Origin: a bacterium | Lineage (GTDB): Bacteria > Chloroflexota > Dormibacteria > Dormibacterales > Dormibacteraceae | DNA length: 64,000 nt | NCBI GenBank assembly: GCA_004299235.1 | Contig: SCQL01000003.1 | Location: 1-64,000 of the forward strand | Reading direction: 5' to 3' | Part shown: piece after piece, positions 7,544 to 15,156 of the stretch | Position numbering within the stretch: the first letter of the stretch is position 1 | Layout of the letters: every line of letters begins with the position of its first letter | The notes under the pieces: model-generated | Told to the model about the DNA's origin: nothing | Databases searched by the model: none | Seen by the model: only the letters and a program-made list of their open reading frames with translations | Position numbers and translations under genes: made by a program

Positions 7544-8356
7544 ATGGGCGACCAGCGTCCGATCGGGATCTTCGACTCCGGCGTGGGCGGTCTCACGGTG
7601 CTCAAGGAAATCCGCGAGCGGCTGCCGCTCGAGCCGACGATCTACATCGCCGATCTGCTGCACTTCCCGTACGGCCCGCGCTACCAGGAGGAGGTGCGCG
7701 GCTTCGCCGTCGACATCATCCGTTACCTCGAATCGCGTGACGTCAAGCTGGTCGTCATCGCGTGCAACACGGCCACAGCCGCCGCGCTCAACCACGCGCG
7801 TGAGCTCTTCGAGCTGCCGATCATCGGAGTCATCAGCCCGGGCGCCCAGGCCGCGGTCGAGGCGACGAAGAACAACCGCATCGGAGTCATCTCCACCGAG
7901 GGCACCATGCGCAGCCAGGAATACCTGCATGCCATCAAGGAGCTGGATCCGATGGTGGGCGTGTACCAGAAGGCCTGCCCGGAGCTGGTGGAGATCGTGG
8001 AGGCGGGTCAAGCCGACTCGCCGCGGGCCGAGACGGTGCTGCGCCGGGACCTGGCCGACATCGTCCAGCTCGGCGCCGACACCCTGGTCCTCGGCTGTAC
8101 CCATTACCCGCTTTTGAAACCCGCCATCGGCCGGCTCTACCCCGGCTGCTTCGAGATGGTCGACTCGGCGACGACGACGGCGGCCAAGGTCGAGCGACAC
8201 CTCGAGCACTCGCGCCTGCGCGCTGACGGCGATGTGCCGCGCCATGAGGTTCTGGTCACCGCCGTGCCTCAGCGGTTCGACGAGATCGCGGCCAACCTCT
8301 TCGGTGAAGCGATCGAGGCGGAGGAGGTGAGAATCTGGCAGGAGTCGACGACGTAG
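7544..8356 (+). CDS. murI: Glutamate racemase MurI
   Basis: Converts L- to D-glutamate for peptidoglycan. Both catalytic cysteines are visible, in ACNTATAA (Cys74) and GCTHYP (Cys185), together with the N-terminal IGIFDSGVGGLTVLKE signature. At 270 residues it is full length. The start is the ATG at 7544, 11 bases after the response-regulator stop. The last 20 bases overlap the polyprenyl synthase gene if that gene starts at CTG 8335. The terminal codons also encode the Shine-Dalgarno of that next gene, which implies coupling. Confidence 0.95.
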   Translation: MGDQRPIGIFDSGVGGLTVLKEIRERLPLEPTIYIADLLHFPYGPRYQEEVRGFAVDIIRYLESRDVKLVVIACNTATAAALNHARELFELPIIGVISPGAQAAVEATKNNRIGVISTEGTMRSQEYLHAIKELDPMVGVYQKACPELVEIVEAGQADSPRAETVLRRDLADIVQLGADTLVLGCTHYPLLKPAIGRLYPGCFEMVDSATTTAAKVERHLEHSRLRADGDVPRHEVLVTAVPQRFDEIAANLFGEAIEAEEVRIWQESTT

Positions 8357-9315
8357 GCCTGTTCGGCCCGGTTGCGACCGACCTCGCGAAGGTCGACGCG
8401 ACCCTCCGCCGCGCCATCCTCGCCGATCCAGACGTCGTCGCCACCCCCATGGCCGACCTGTTCGATGCCGGGGGCAAGCGGATCCGGCCGGCGCTGGTGC
8501 TGCTGTCGGCCGGGGTCGGGAGGTACGACCTGGAGAGGCTGACCCCGGCGGCGATGGCGGTTGAGCTGACGCACGCCGCGACTCTCGTCCACGACGACGT
8601 CATCGACCGGGCCGCCGTGCGCCGGGGCCGTCCCACGGTGGCGGCTCGGTTGGGCGACGAGGCGGCCATCGTGGTCGGCGACTACTACTTCGCCAAGGCG
8701 TACGAGCAGGCGGCCCACACCGACTCGCCTGAGGTCGTCGCGATCCTGGCGCGGACGGTGATGGACATCTGCGCGGGTGAGGTGCGCCAGCAGGCGATCC
8801 GCTACCGCTACAGCACCGGCGTGGACGAATACATGCGGCGCATCGAGGCCAAGACCGCGACCCTGCTCTCGGCGTGCTGTGAGATCGGCGCTCTGCTCGG
8901 CGGGCTGGGCGGCGTCGAACGCTCGGCGCTACGCGCGTACGGCCGTCTCCTCGGCATGGCGTTTCAGATCGCCGATGACGTCCTCGATTACACCGGCAGC
9001 GAGGATGAGATCGGCAAGCCGATCGGCCACGACATCGCGGAGGGCTTTGCCACGCTGCCGCTGATGCTGGCGATCGAGGAGCCGTCCGCCGCCGGCTGGC
9101 CTCGGCAGACACTCGAGGACGGACGGCAGCTGAGCAGCGAGCAGGCGCGTGAGCTGGTTGAGCTGGTGCGTGGCAGTCACGGTCCGCGACGGGCCATCGA
9201 ACGCGCCCGCGCTCATGCCGCCGAGGCGCGCGACCAGCTGGGCGCGCTGCCGGCCGGAGCAGCGCGCGAAGCGCTGGCGGCGGTGGCCGATTACGTTGTC
9301 TCGCGAAAGCTCTAA
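8335..9315 (+). CDS. Polyprenyl (all-trans) diphosphate synthase, probable CTG start
   Basis: Elongates isoprenoid diphosphates, probably for quinone side chains. It carries both Asp-rich motifs: LVHDDVID (first) and QIADDVLDYTG (second), plus GGKRIRP for substrate binding. The first ATG (8449) would remove an N-terminal helix common to the family. Upstream in frame there is no ATG, GTG or TTG, but a CTG at 8335 follows a near-perfect Shine-Dalgarno (GGAGGAGGTGA) at proper spacing. That start gives 326 residues, the normal family length. The chain length of the product cannot be read from sequence with confidence. Confidence 0.92.
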   Translation: MAGVDDVGLFGPVATDLAKVDATLRRAILADPDVVATPMADLFDAGGKRIRPALVLLSAGVGRYDLERLTPAAMAVELTHAATLVHDDVIDRAAVRRGRPTVAARLGDEAAIVVGDYYFAKAYEQAAHTDSPEVVAILARTVMDICAGEVRQQAIRYRYSTGVDEYMRRIEAKTATLLSACCEIGALLGGLGGVERSALRAYGRLLGMAFQIADDVLDYTGSEDEIGKPIGHDIAEGFATLPLMLAIEEPSAAGWPRQTLEDGRQLSSEQARELVELVRGSHGPRRAIERARAHAAEARDQLGALPAGAAREALAAVADYVVSRKL

Positions 9316-9347
9316 CCTGTCTAGCGGGCGATGACCAGGGTGGAGGC

Positions 9348-10778
9348 GTGAGCAGAGTCAGGCTCGTCGGTGTCGGACCGGGACACCCAGGCCTGACCAC
9401 TGTGCAGGCGGTCGAGGCGATCAAGGAAGCCGACGTCATCCGCAACTGCGACGGCTGTGGCGCGGGCCTGCTGCACCTGGCGCCGGCGAACGCGGACATC
9501 GCGCCGTTCGAGTCGATCGATGAGGTGGTGAAGCTAGCGCGCGCCGGAAGGAGCGTGACCGTCCTGTTCCCCGGCAACCCCTATGCCTTCTCCAACGGCA
9601 GCGAGTTCGCCGAGCGGCTGGAGCGGGCGGGCGTGGACTTCGAGGCCGTGCCCGGTCTCATCGTCGAGCTCGCGGCGCCGGTGATGAGCGGGATTCCCCT
9701 CACCGTCGAAGGTTTGTCGGCCTCGATCGGCTTCGGGATCGTCAAGGGCGGCGACACCGTGGTGCTCCGGCTCGCCTCGGGTTGGTGGGAGTCCGGGATC
9801 ACCGCGCTCCTCACCAATGGCCGGAGTCCCCAGACGCCTTCCGCGCTCATCCTCAATCCGGGCCAGCCCGGACAGCACCGCGTCAGCGCACCGCTGGGTG
9901 AGCTGGCCAGAAAGGCGACCACGTATGGGCTGCGCGGCGATGCCCTCCTGGTGCTGGGACCGGGAGTGGACATGGCCGAGCGGCTGGACACCATGTCGAA
10001 GCGGCCGCTGCACGGCCGGCGCCTGCTGATCACGCGCGCGCGGCACCAGGTCGACCCGTTCCGTCGCGAGCTGGTCGATCTCGGCGCCTACGTGGTCGAG
10101 ATCCCAACCATCGAGATCATGCCCATGCCGACGGACGATCGGGTGCGCAAGGCGATCGCGCGCCTTGACGGCACGGCGCTGGTCATCTTCGCCTCCGCGA
10201 ACGCCGTCCACATCTTCTTCCAGATGCTGCTGACGACGGGCGCGGACGCGCGCGCGCTGCATGCCTCGAAGCTCTGCGCCATCGGCCAGGAGACGGCCGA
10301 ATCGCTCGAGACACATGGGCTGCGGCCGGAGCTCGTGACCTCGGAGTACACGGCCGAAGGGCTGGCCAAGGCGCTGGAAGGCTGGGAGATGGAAGGCATG
10401 CGGGTGCTCGTGCCGCGAGCGGAGATCGCGCGCGACGCCCTACCCGCGCTGCTTGCCAACCGTGGCGCCGAAGTCGAGATCCTTCCCGTCTATCGCGCGA
10501 TGTGCCCGCCGGCGGCGGGCGCCTCGCTGCTGCGCCTGTTCAATGCCGAGGGCGTCGACGTGATCACCTTCACGAGCTCTTCGACGGTCGCGAACTTCGT
10601 CCGCGCTTTCCCGGAGGATCGCCTGCCGGCTGTGCTCGGTGATGCGGAGATCGCCTGCATGGGCCCCGTCACCGCCGACACGGCGCGCAAGCTCGGACTG
10701 CGGGTTGCCATCGTGGCGCGCGAGTACACGACGCACGGCCTCGTCCAGGCGATCGCGGAATCCGCGGCGAGGAAGTGA
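9348..10778 (+). CDS. Divergent uroporphyrinogen-III methyltransferase (CobA-like)/HemD synthase fusion
   Basis: The C-terminal half (about 225-475) is a uroporphyrinogen-III synthase: RRLLITRAR start, VIFASANAVHIFF, VLVPRAEIARDALP and VITFTSSSTVANF. The N-terminal half is a tetrapyrrole methylase fold with VGVGPGHPGLTT and MSGIPLT. It is diverged, with GNPYAFSNG where the family has GDPFxFGRG and no MG dipeptide in the VVLRLAS strand. The first domain may therefore have altered or lost methyltransferase activity. A GTG start behind GGTGGAGG fits. No other haem or sirohaem genes are nearby; chelatase genes lie at 54.3 kb. Confidence 0.85.
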   Translation: MSRVRLVGVGPGHPGLTTVQAVEAIKEADVIRNCDGCGAGLLHLAPANADIAPFESIDEVVKLARAGRSVTVLFPGNPYAFSNGSEFAERLERAGVDFEAVPGLIVELAAPVMSGIPLTVEGLSASIGFGIVKGGDTVVLRLASGWWESGITALLTNGRSPQTPSALILNPGQPGQHRVSAPLGELARKATTYGLRGDALLVLGPGVDMAERLDTMSKRPLHGRRLLITRARHQVDPFRRELVDLGAYVVEIPTIEIMPMPTDDRVRKAIARLDGTALVIFASANAVHIFFQMLLTTGADARALHASKLCAIGQETAESLETHGLRPELVTSEYTAEGLAKALEGWEMEGMRVLVPRAEIARDALPALLANRGAEVEILPVYRAMCPPAAGASLLRLFNAEGVDVITFTSSSTVANFVRAFPEDRLPAVLGDAEIACMGPVTADTARKLGLRVAIVAREYTTHGLVQAIAESAARK

Positions 10779-10782
10779 GCCG

Positions 10783-11481
10783 GTGAGCAATGCCAAGGCG
10801 GCGGCACGGCGCGTCGCGCCGGCGGCCGATGAGGAGGCCGCCGTGCCCGAGGCGTGGCAGCGCCGGCCCTGGGTGCCGCTTTTGATCATGGGCGCGCTGG
10901 TGGCGGCGGTCCTCGGCTCGGGCCTGCTGATCAATCGGGCCCTTGAACCGCAGGTGCCGGCCGAGCTGGCGGCATGCGCGACATCGACTCAAATCGCACC
11001 CCACCAGTTCATCGGCCCCCAACCGATGTGCATCTCGGCGACCCGCAAATACCACGCCGTGGTCAACACCACGCTGGGCACGATCGTGATCCAGCTGCAC
11101 CCGGAGATCGCGCCGGTGACGGTCAACAACTTCATCGTGCTCGCGATCCACGGCTACTACGACGGCCTCGACTTCTGGAAGAGCGAGGACTGGGTCGTGC
11201 AGGGCGGCGACCCCAACGGCGATGGGACCGGAGGTCCCGGCTACACCCTGCCCGAGGAGCCCAACACGACCCCGGACTGGGACCTGGGCGCGGTCGGCAT
11301 GGCGCGGGTGCCTGGGGGCGCGATCAACGGCAGCCAGTTCTTCATCGAGAAGGCGCCGTGGCCGGACACCGGCCCGACGGCCGTCTACAACCGGTTTGGC
11401 ACTGTGATCTCGGGCCTGGACAAAGCCCAGCAGCTGAGCGCGACGGACCACATCACCTCGATCGCCATCAAAGTCTCCTGA
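10783..11481 (+). CDS. Membrane-anchored cyclophilin-type peptidyl-prolyl isomerase
   Basis: A 232-residue protein with an N-terminal cytoplasmic tail, one membrane helix (about 30-50) and an extracytoplasmic cyclophilin domain (about 85-230) that catalyses proline isomerisation in secreted proteins. Recognisable segments are TLGTIVIQLHPEIAPVTVNNF, the VVQGGDPNGDGTGGPGY core and NGSQFFIE. The cyclophilin FHR motif appears as FWK here, so catalytic efficiency is uncertain. The GTG start at 10783 lies 4 bases after the previous stop. tatA and tatC follow, consistent with a role in export or folding. Confidence 0.9.
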   Translation: MSNAKAAARRVAPAADEEAAVPEAWQRRPWVPLLIMGALVAAVLGSGLLINRALEPQVPAELAACATSTQIAPHQFIGPQPMCISATRKYHAVVNTTLGTIVIQLHPEIAPVTVNNFIVLAIHGYYDGLDFWKSEDWVVQGGDPNGDGTGGPGYTLPEEPNTTPDWDLGAVGMARVPGGAINGSQFFIEKAPWPDTGPTAVYNRFGTVISGLDKAQQLSATDHITSIAIKVS

Positions 11482-11511
11482 CCGGGCCTCGGCGCCTCAC
11501 CGGCTGGGGCC

Positions 11512-11517
11512 TATAAT
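11512..11517 (+). promoter_or_regulatory. -10 element TATAAT before tatA, leaderless start
   Basis: A consensus TATAAT ends 8 bases before the tatA ATG, and no Shine-Dalgarno fits between. Transcription would begin at or within a base or two of the start codon. Confidence 0.6.
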
Positions 11518-11525
11518 CGGCGCAA

Positions 11526-11783
11526 ATGCCTATTCATCCCCTGTGGATCGTCGCCATCCTCGTCATCGTGCTGATCATCTTTGGTCCGGGCCGCCTGCCC
11601 GAGCTGGGAGGCGCGGTGGGCAAGGCCATGCGCGAATTCCGCAAGGCGACTTCGGAGCTGACCAACGAGGTGACGTCTTCGGTGCACGCCACGCCCGCGC
11701 CGGCCCCGCCGCCGCCGCCCGCTCCCGCCGCCGACACCACCCCCGCGAAGGGCTCGGACTCAACCTCCTCGACCAACAGCTGA
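11526..11783 (+). CDS. tatA: Twin-arginine translocase subunit TatA
   Basis: An 85-residue protein with an N-terminal membrane helix (about 5-22), the [23 protein letters not shown] hinge and amphipathic helix, and a Pro/Ala/Ser-rich tail, as in TatA/E. It forms the translocation pore for folded proteins with Tat signals. tatC follows 10 bases downstream. No tatB is seen, as is common outside proteobacteria. TatA probably has a leaderless mRNA. Confidence 0.95.
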   Translation: MPIHPLWIVAILVIVLIIFGPGRLPELGGAVGKAMREFRKATSELTNEVTSSVHATPAPAPPPPPAPAADTTPAKGSDSTSSTNS

Positions 11784-11793
11784 GGCCGCCTTC

Positions 11794-12543
11794 TTGGCCC
11801 TCCTAGATCGGGTCCTTCGGCGCGCCCCACGCGCCGACCTTCCGGTCGAGGAACAGCGCATGTCGGTGATCGAGCACCTCGAGGCGCTGCGGCGCGCGCT
11901 CATCGTCGCCATCGCCGCTTGGGCGATCGCCACCGTCGCCGCGTTCTTCATCTCAGGCCAGGTCATCGGTCAGCTGGTGCGCCGAGCCGGCGTCGGGCAT
12001 GCGTACTACCTGCAGCCGGCGGGTGGATTCCTGCTCGAGCTCAAGGTCGCCCTCTACCTCGGCCTGATCCTCGCGGCGCCGGTCGTGATCCAGCAGGTCT
12101 GGTGGTTTGTCAGCCCGGGCCTTCACCGGCACGAGCGCCGGCTGATGCTCCCGCTGATCGTCGCCACCATTTTCTTTTTCGCGCTGGGCGTGGCGGCGGC
12201 GATTTTCGCCCTGCCGCTCTACCTGCACGTCCTCAACGCGCTGTCGCCGCCGAGCGTCTCGTATTTCGCGGACATCAGCGAGCTGATCGGCTTCATCCTC
12301 ACCATGGTCATCGGGTTCGGCCTGGTGTTCGAGCTGCCGGTCGTGCTCTTCGTGCTGGGTATGCTGGGCATCATCAGCTCGCGCTGGCTCTACAAGAACC
12401 GGCCGTGGTGGATGCTGGGCCTTGGGTTGCTGTCGAACTTCCTGACCCCCGGCGCCGACCCGCTGACCCCGCTCATCATGTTCGTGCCGCTGTACATCTT
12501 TTACGAAGGAACCGCCTTGATTCTCAAACTCAGCCGCCGATGA
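11794..12543 (+). CDS. tatC: Twin-arginine translocase subunit TatC
   Basis: The core Tat receptor, six membrane helices. The cytoplasmic N-terminus contains the conserved VIEHLEALRRALI motif. The later segments are typical: LLELKVALYLGLILAAPVVIQQVWWFVSPGL, and FELPVVLFVLGMLGI. At 249 residues it is full length. The start is a TTG at 11794, 10 bases after tatA. The stop overlaps the rph start (ATGA). Confidence 0.96.
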   Translation: MALLDRVLRRAPRADLPVEEQRMSVIEHLEALRRALIVAIAAWAIATVAAFFISGQVIGQLVRRAGVGHAYYLQPAGGFLLELKVALYLGLILAAPVVIQQVWWFVSPGLHRHERRLMLPLIVATIFFFALGVAAAIFALPLYLHVLNALSPPSVSYFADISELIGFILTMVIGFGLVFELPVVLFVLGMLGIISSRWLYKNRPWWMLGLGLLSNFLTPGADPLTPLIMFVPLYIFYEGTALILKLSRR

Positions 12544-13271
12544 CGCAGGACTCACGCCCGGACGGGCGCCAGCCCGACCAGCTCCGACCGTTGAAGATCG
12601 AACTCGGCGTCAACGTGCACGCCGAGGGTTCGTGCCTGATCGAGATGGGCCGCACGCGTGTCTGGATCACCGCCAGCGTCGAAGACCGCGTGCCCTCCCA
12701 CCGCCGCGGCAGCGGGCAGGGCTGGATCACCGCCGAGTACTCGATGCTGCCTCGATCCACGCACGACCGCGGCACGCGAGAGTCGATCCAGGGCCGGCTG
12801 GGCGGCCGCACGCACGAGATCCAGCGCCTGATCGGACGGTCGCTTCGAGCGGCCGTCGACATGAGCAAGATCGGCGAGCGGACGATCACGCTTGACTGCG
12901 ACGTGCTGCAGGCCGACGGCGGCACGCGCACGGCTTCGATCACCGGCGCTTTCGCCGCCCTGTACATGGCGGTCAAGCGCATGAAGGATGCGCGCATGGT
13001 CGACCAGGTCCCTGTGCGGCAGTACCTCGCCGCCGTCAGCTGCGGCATCGTCGACGGCAGCCCGGTGCTGGATCTCGATTACACCGAGGACTTCCAGGCA
13101 TCGACGGACCTCAACTGCGTGATGACCGAAGACGGCCGCCTGGTCGAACTGCAGGCGACGGCCGAGGGAGCGCCGTACGCGCGCGCCGAGCTGGACTCGA
13201 TGCTCGCGCTCGCGCACAAGGGCATCAAGGAGTTGATCGTCCAGCAGAAACGCGCGATCGCGACCCTGTGA
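12540..13271 (+). CDS. rph: Ribonuclease PH
   Basis: A phosphate-dependent 3' exoribonuclease that trims tRNA precursors. It begins RPDGRQPDQLRPLKIELGVN and carries the RNase PH family segments GWITAEYSMLPRSTHDR and QGRLGGRTHEIQRLIGRSLRA, with DCDVLQADGGTRTASI in the catalytic core. At 243 residues it is full length. It overlaps tatC by 4 bases and is followed by rdgB, a frequent pairing. Confidence 0.96.
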   Translation: MTQDSRPDGRQPDQLRPLKIELGVNVHAEGSCLIEMGRTRVWITASVEDRVPSHRRGSGQGWITAEYSMLPRSTHDRGTRESIQGRLGGRTHEIQRLIGRSLRAAVDMSKIGERTITLDCDVLQADGGTRTASITGAFAALYMAVKRMKDARMVDQVPVRQYLAAVSCGIVDGSPVLDLDYTEDFQASTDLNCVMTEDGRLVELQATAEGAPYARAELDSMLALAHKGIKELIVQQKRAIATL

Positions 13272-13304
13272 AGCGCTCGGCGCTGCCCTGGGCTGGGACC
13301 ACGC

Positions 13305-13907
13305 TTGGCTGACCGCGGTCGCCTTGTCATCGCGTCCGGCAACGCCGGCAAGCTGACCGAGTACCGCGAACTGCTCGCCGGCTCGGGGTTGGAGCTCATC
13401 GCCTTCGACAGCGAGGTGGAGGAGGTGGGGGAGACCTACGCCGACAACGCGCGGCTGAAGGCGGAGGCGGCGGCGGCCCGCTCCGGGCTGCCGGCGCTGG
13501 GTGATGACTCGGGGGTCGAGGTGGACGCGCTGGACGGCTTCCCGGGCATACGGTCGGCCCGCCTGGGGCCCAACCAGAAGGAGCGTACCGCCGAGCTGCT
13601 GCGGCGGCTGGACGGCCACGCGCGGCCCTGGCGGGCTCAGTTCACCTGCACGCTGGCGCTGGCGGGCCCAGGCCAGGCCACGCAACTCTTCCGGGGCGAG
13701 TGTCACGGCGAGATCGTGCCCGACTGGCGCGGCCAGGCCGGGTTCGGCTACGACCCCGTGTTCCTTGTGCCGCAGGCCGGGAAGACGTTCGGGGAGATGC
13801 CGCCGGAAGAGAAGCGTCAGTACAGCCATCGGGCCGCGGCGGTGCGTGCGCTGCTACAGTCGGGTGCGCTCGAACGGCTCTCGGATGGGGCGTCCGGCGG
13901 GCGGTAG
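13305..13907 (+). CDS. rdgB: dITP/XTP pyrophosphatase (RdgB/Ham1)
   Basis: Hydrolyses non-canonical purine nucleoside triphosphates such as dITP and XTP. It starts with the family SGN-K motif (IASGNAGKLTEY) and contains ALGDDSGVEVDAL, GFGYDPVF and SHRAAAVRAL. There are 200 residues from a TTG start (LADRGRLVIASGN). The last ten bases, including the TAG stop, lie inside the tRNA-Pro gene, so the coding end and the tRNA 5' end overlap. Confidence 0.95.
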   Translation: MADRGRLVIASGNAGKLTEYRELLAGSGLELIAFDSEVEEVGETYADNARLKAEAAAARSGLPALGDDSGVEVDALDGFPGIRSARLGPNQKERTAELLRRLDGHARPWRAQFTCTLALAGPGQATQLFRGECHGEIVPDWRGQAGFGYDPVFLVPQAGKTFGEMPPEEKRQYSHRAAAVRALLQSGALERLSDGASGGR

Positions 13908-13974
13908 CTTAGCTCGGTAAAGCGCCTGGTTTGGGACCAGGAGACCGCGAGTTCAAATCTCGCCCGCCCGACCA
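13898..13974 (+). tRNA. tRNA-Pro (UGG), integration site of the adjacent island
   Basis: A 77-base cloverleaf with acceptor CGGGCGG/CCGCCCG, anticodon loop TTTGGGA (anticodon TGG), T loop TTCAAAT and encoded ACCA. The 5' end overlaps the rdgB stop. The segment from the anticodon arm to past the CCA is repeated at 18150-18204, which marks it as the attachment site of a tRNA-targeting element. The functional copy now carries the element-derived 3' half. Confidence 0.96.
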
Positions 13975-13982
13975 ACACGTTT
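13928..13982 (+). repeat. attL: 55-bp direct repeat at the left island end
   Basis: These 55 bases run from the anticodon arm of tRNA-Pro to 8 bases past the CCA. They recur at 18150-18204 with one mismatch (A at 13955, G at 18177). The integrase gene starts about 150 bases inside. Confidence 0.92.
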
Positions 13983-13992
13983 TGAGACCCAG

Positions 13993-14027
13993 AAAACGGC
14001 CGATTTCGATCTCGTTTCGACCGTTTT
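13993..14027. repeat. Inverted repeat AAAACGG...CCGTTTT beside attL
   Basis: Seven-base arms (13993-13999 and 14021-14027) flank a 21-base loop that itself repeats CGATTTCGA/CGTTTCGA. The position between the attachment core and the integrase gene suggests an arm-type integrase site or the terminator of tRNA-Pro; sequence does not decide between these. Confidence 0.4.
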
Positions 14028-14129
14028 GGAAGGCCTTGGGCGCGGGGTTGGAACGGCTGTGGAAAACTCCTGGAACATGCCGAGTTAAGAGACCTGGACG
14101 CTGGCCTACCCGTTACAAGGGAGGCCAAG

Positions 14130-15152
14130 ATGGGCGCCGTGAAACATTCGGTTCGGGTCGTCAGGGGCGGTGGCTTTGCTGTTCCGGTTCGCCGGCAGCC
14201 GCCGCTGGTCGTTGGCTACGAGCACTTCCGACTGGACCGCCAGGGCCAGCTGCTCTCGCCGAAGACGCTGATCTACTACGACGATACGGTCCTCCCGTTT
14301 CTGTGCTGGCTGGAGGCTGAGGGAGTGCGAAGCTTCGACGAGGTCGACGTGGGGCGGGTGCGCACGTTTCGAGCACACCTAGCCGCAAGGGTCGGCAAGT
14401 ACGGCCGGCCGCTGGCGCCAAAGACGATCCTGGAGTATCACCGAGCCATCCTCTGCTTTCTCCGCTGGGCTCGCCGGGAGGGCTACGCGGTCGATTCACG
14501 AATCCTCGAGCTCACCGCGCCTCGCGTGCCGGACAAGGAGCCGACCGTCTACCACATCGCCCAGCTAAGGAAGATCCTTGCCGCTTGCAACCCCGCCTTA
14601 CATACGGAGGACCTGGTGGTCCGGATCCTCGTCGGCTCAGGTCTCCGGCGCCAGGAGCTCTGCGGCCTGGCAGTGGTGGGTCCGGACGGCCTGTCTGACG
14701 TCATGACTGACTCGCTGAGTAGCGGACGTGTGGAGCTCCGCGTTCGCTGGAACGCCGGCGCCAAGGGCCGCAAGTCACGCCGGGTGCCGATCACACCCAA
14801 GCTGGCGGCGGCGATCAAGCGCTACGAAGCCCGCCATCGCGGCGATACAGACCTGCCGCAGCTACTTATCAACGAGTACTCGAGGCCGTACCAGGGGCCA
14901 GGGATCAAGTCGATGATGGACCGCATCACTCGGCGCGTTGGCTTTCGCGTGCATGCCCACGCGTTTCGCCATACCTTTGCTACCGTCGCGGCGAAGATGG
15001 GGTGGAACTTCGAGCATCTGCGAGCGGCGATGGGCCACTCGGACTATGGAGTGCTGCAGCGCTATGTACGCCTGGCCACGGAGCGCGACCTGGGCTCGCG
15101 GGCGGACTGGGTCGAGCTAATTGCGAGCAACCCCGCGACCGACTGGTCGTAG
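14130..15152 (+). CDS. Tyrosine recombinase (phage-type integrase)
   Basis: Site-specific recombinase expected to catalyse integration and excision at tRNA-Pro. The N-terminal SAM-like core-binding domain spans about 25-130. The catalytic domain shows Arg in GSGLRRQEL (about 173), Lys in AKGRKSRRVP (about 215), HxxR in HAHAFRHTF (His277, Arg280), His in MGHSDY (303) and the nucleophile Tyr in LQRYVRL (312). All catalytic residues are present, so it is probably active. At 340 residues it is full length. It faces away from the tRNA and ends 4 bases from the convergent gene. Confidence 0.95.
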   Translation: MGAVKHSVRVVRGGGFAVPVRRQPPLVVGYEHFRLDRQGQLLSPKTLIYYDDTVLPFLCWLEAEGVRSFDEVDVGRVRTFRAHLAARVGKYGRPLAPKTILEYHRAILCFLRWARREGYAVDSRILELTAPRVPDKEPTVYHIAQLRKILAACNPALHTEDLVVRILVGSGLRRQELCGLAVVGPDGLSDVMTDSLSSGRVELRVRWNAGAKGRKSRRVPITPKLAAAIKRYEARHRGDTDLPQLLINEYSRPYQGPGIKSMMDRITRRVGFRVHAHAFRHTFATVAAKMGWNFEHLRAAMGHSDYGVLQRYVRLATERDLGSRADWVELIASNPATDWS

Positions 15153-15156
15153 GGGA

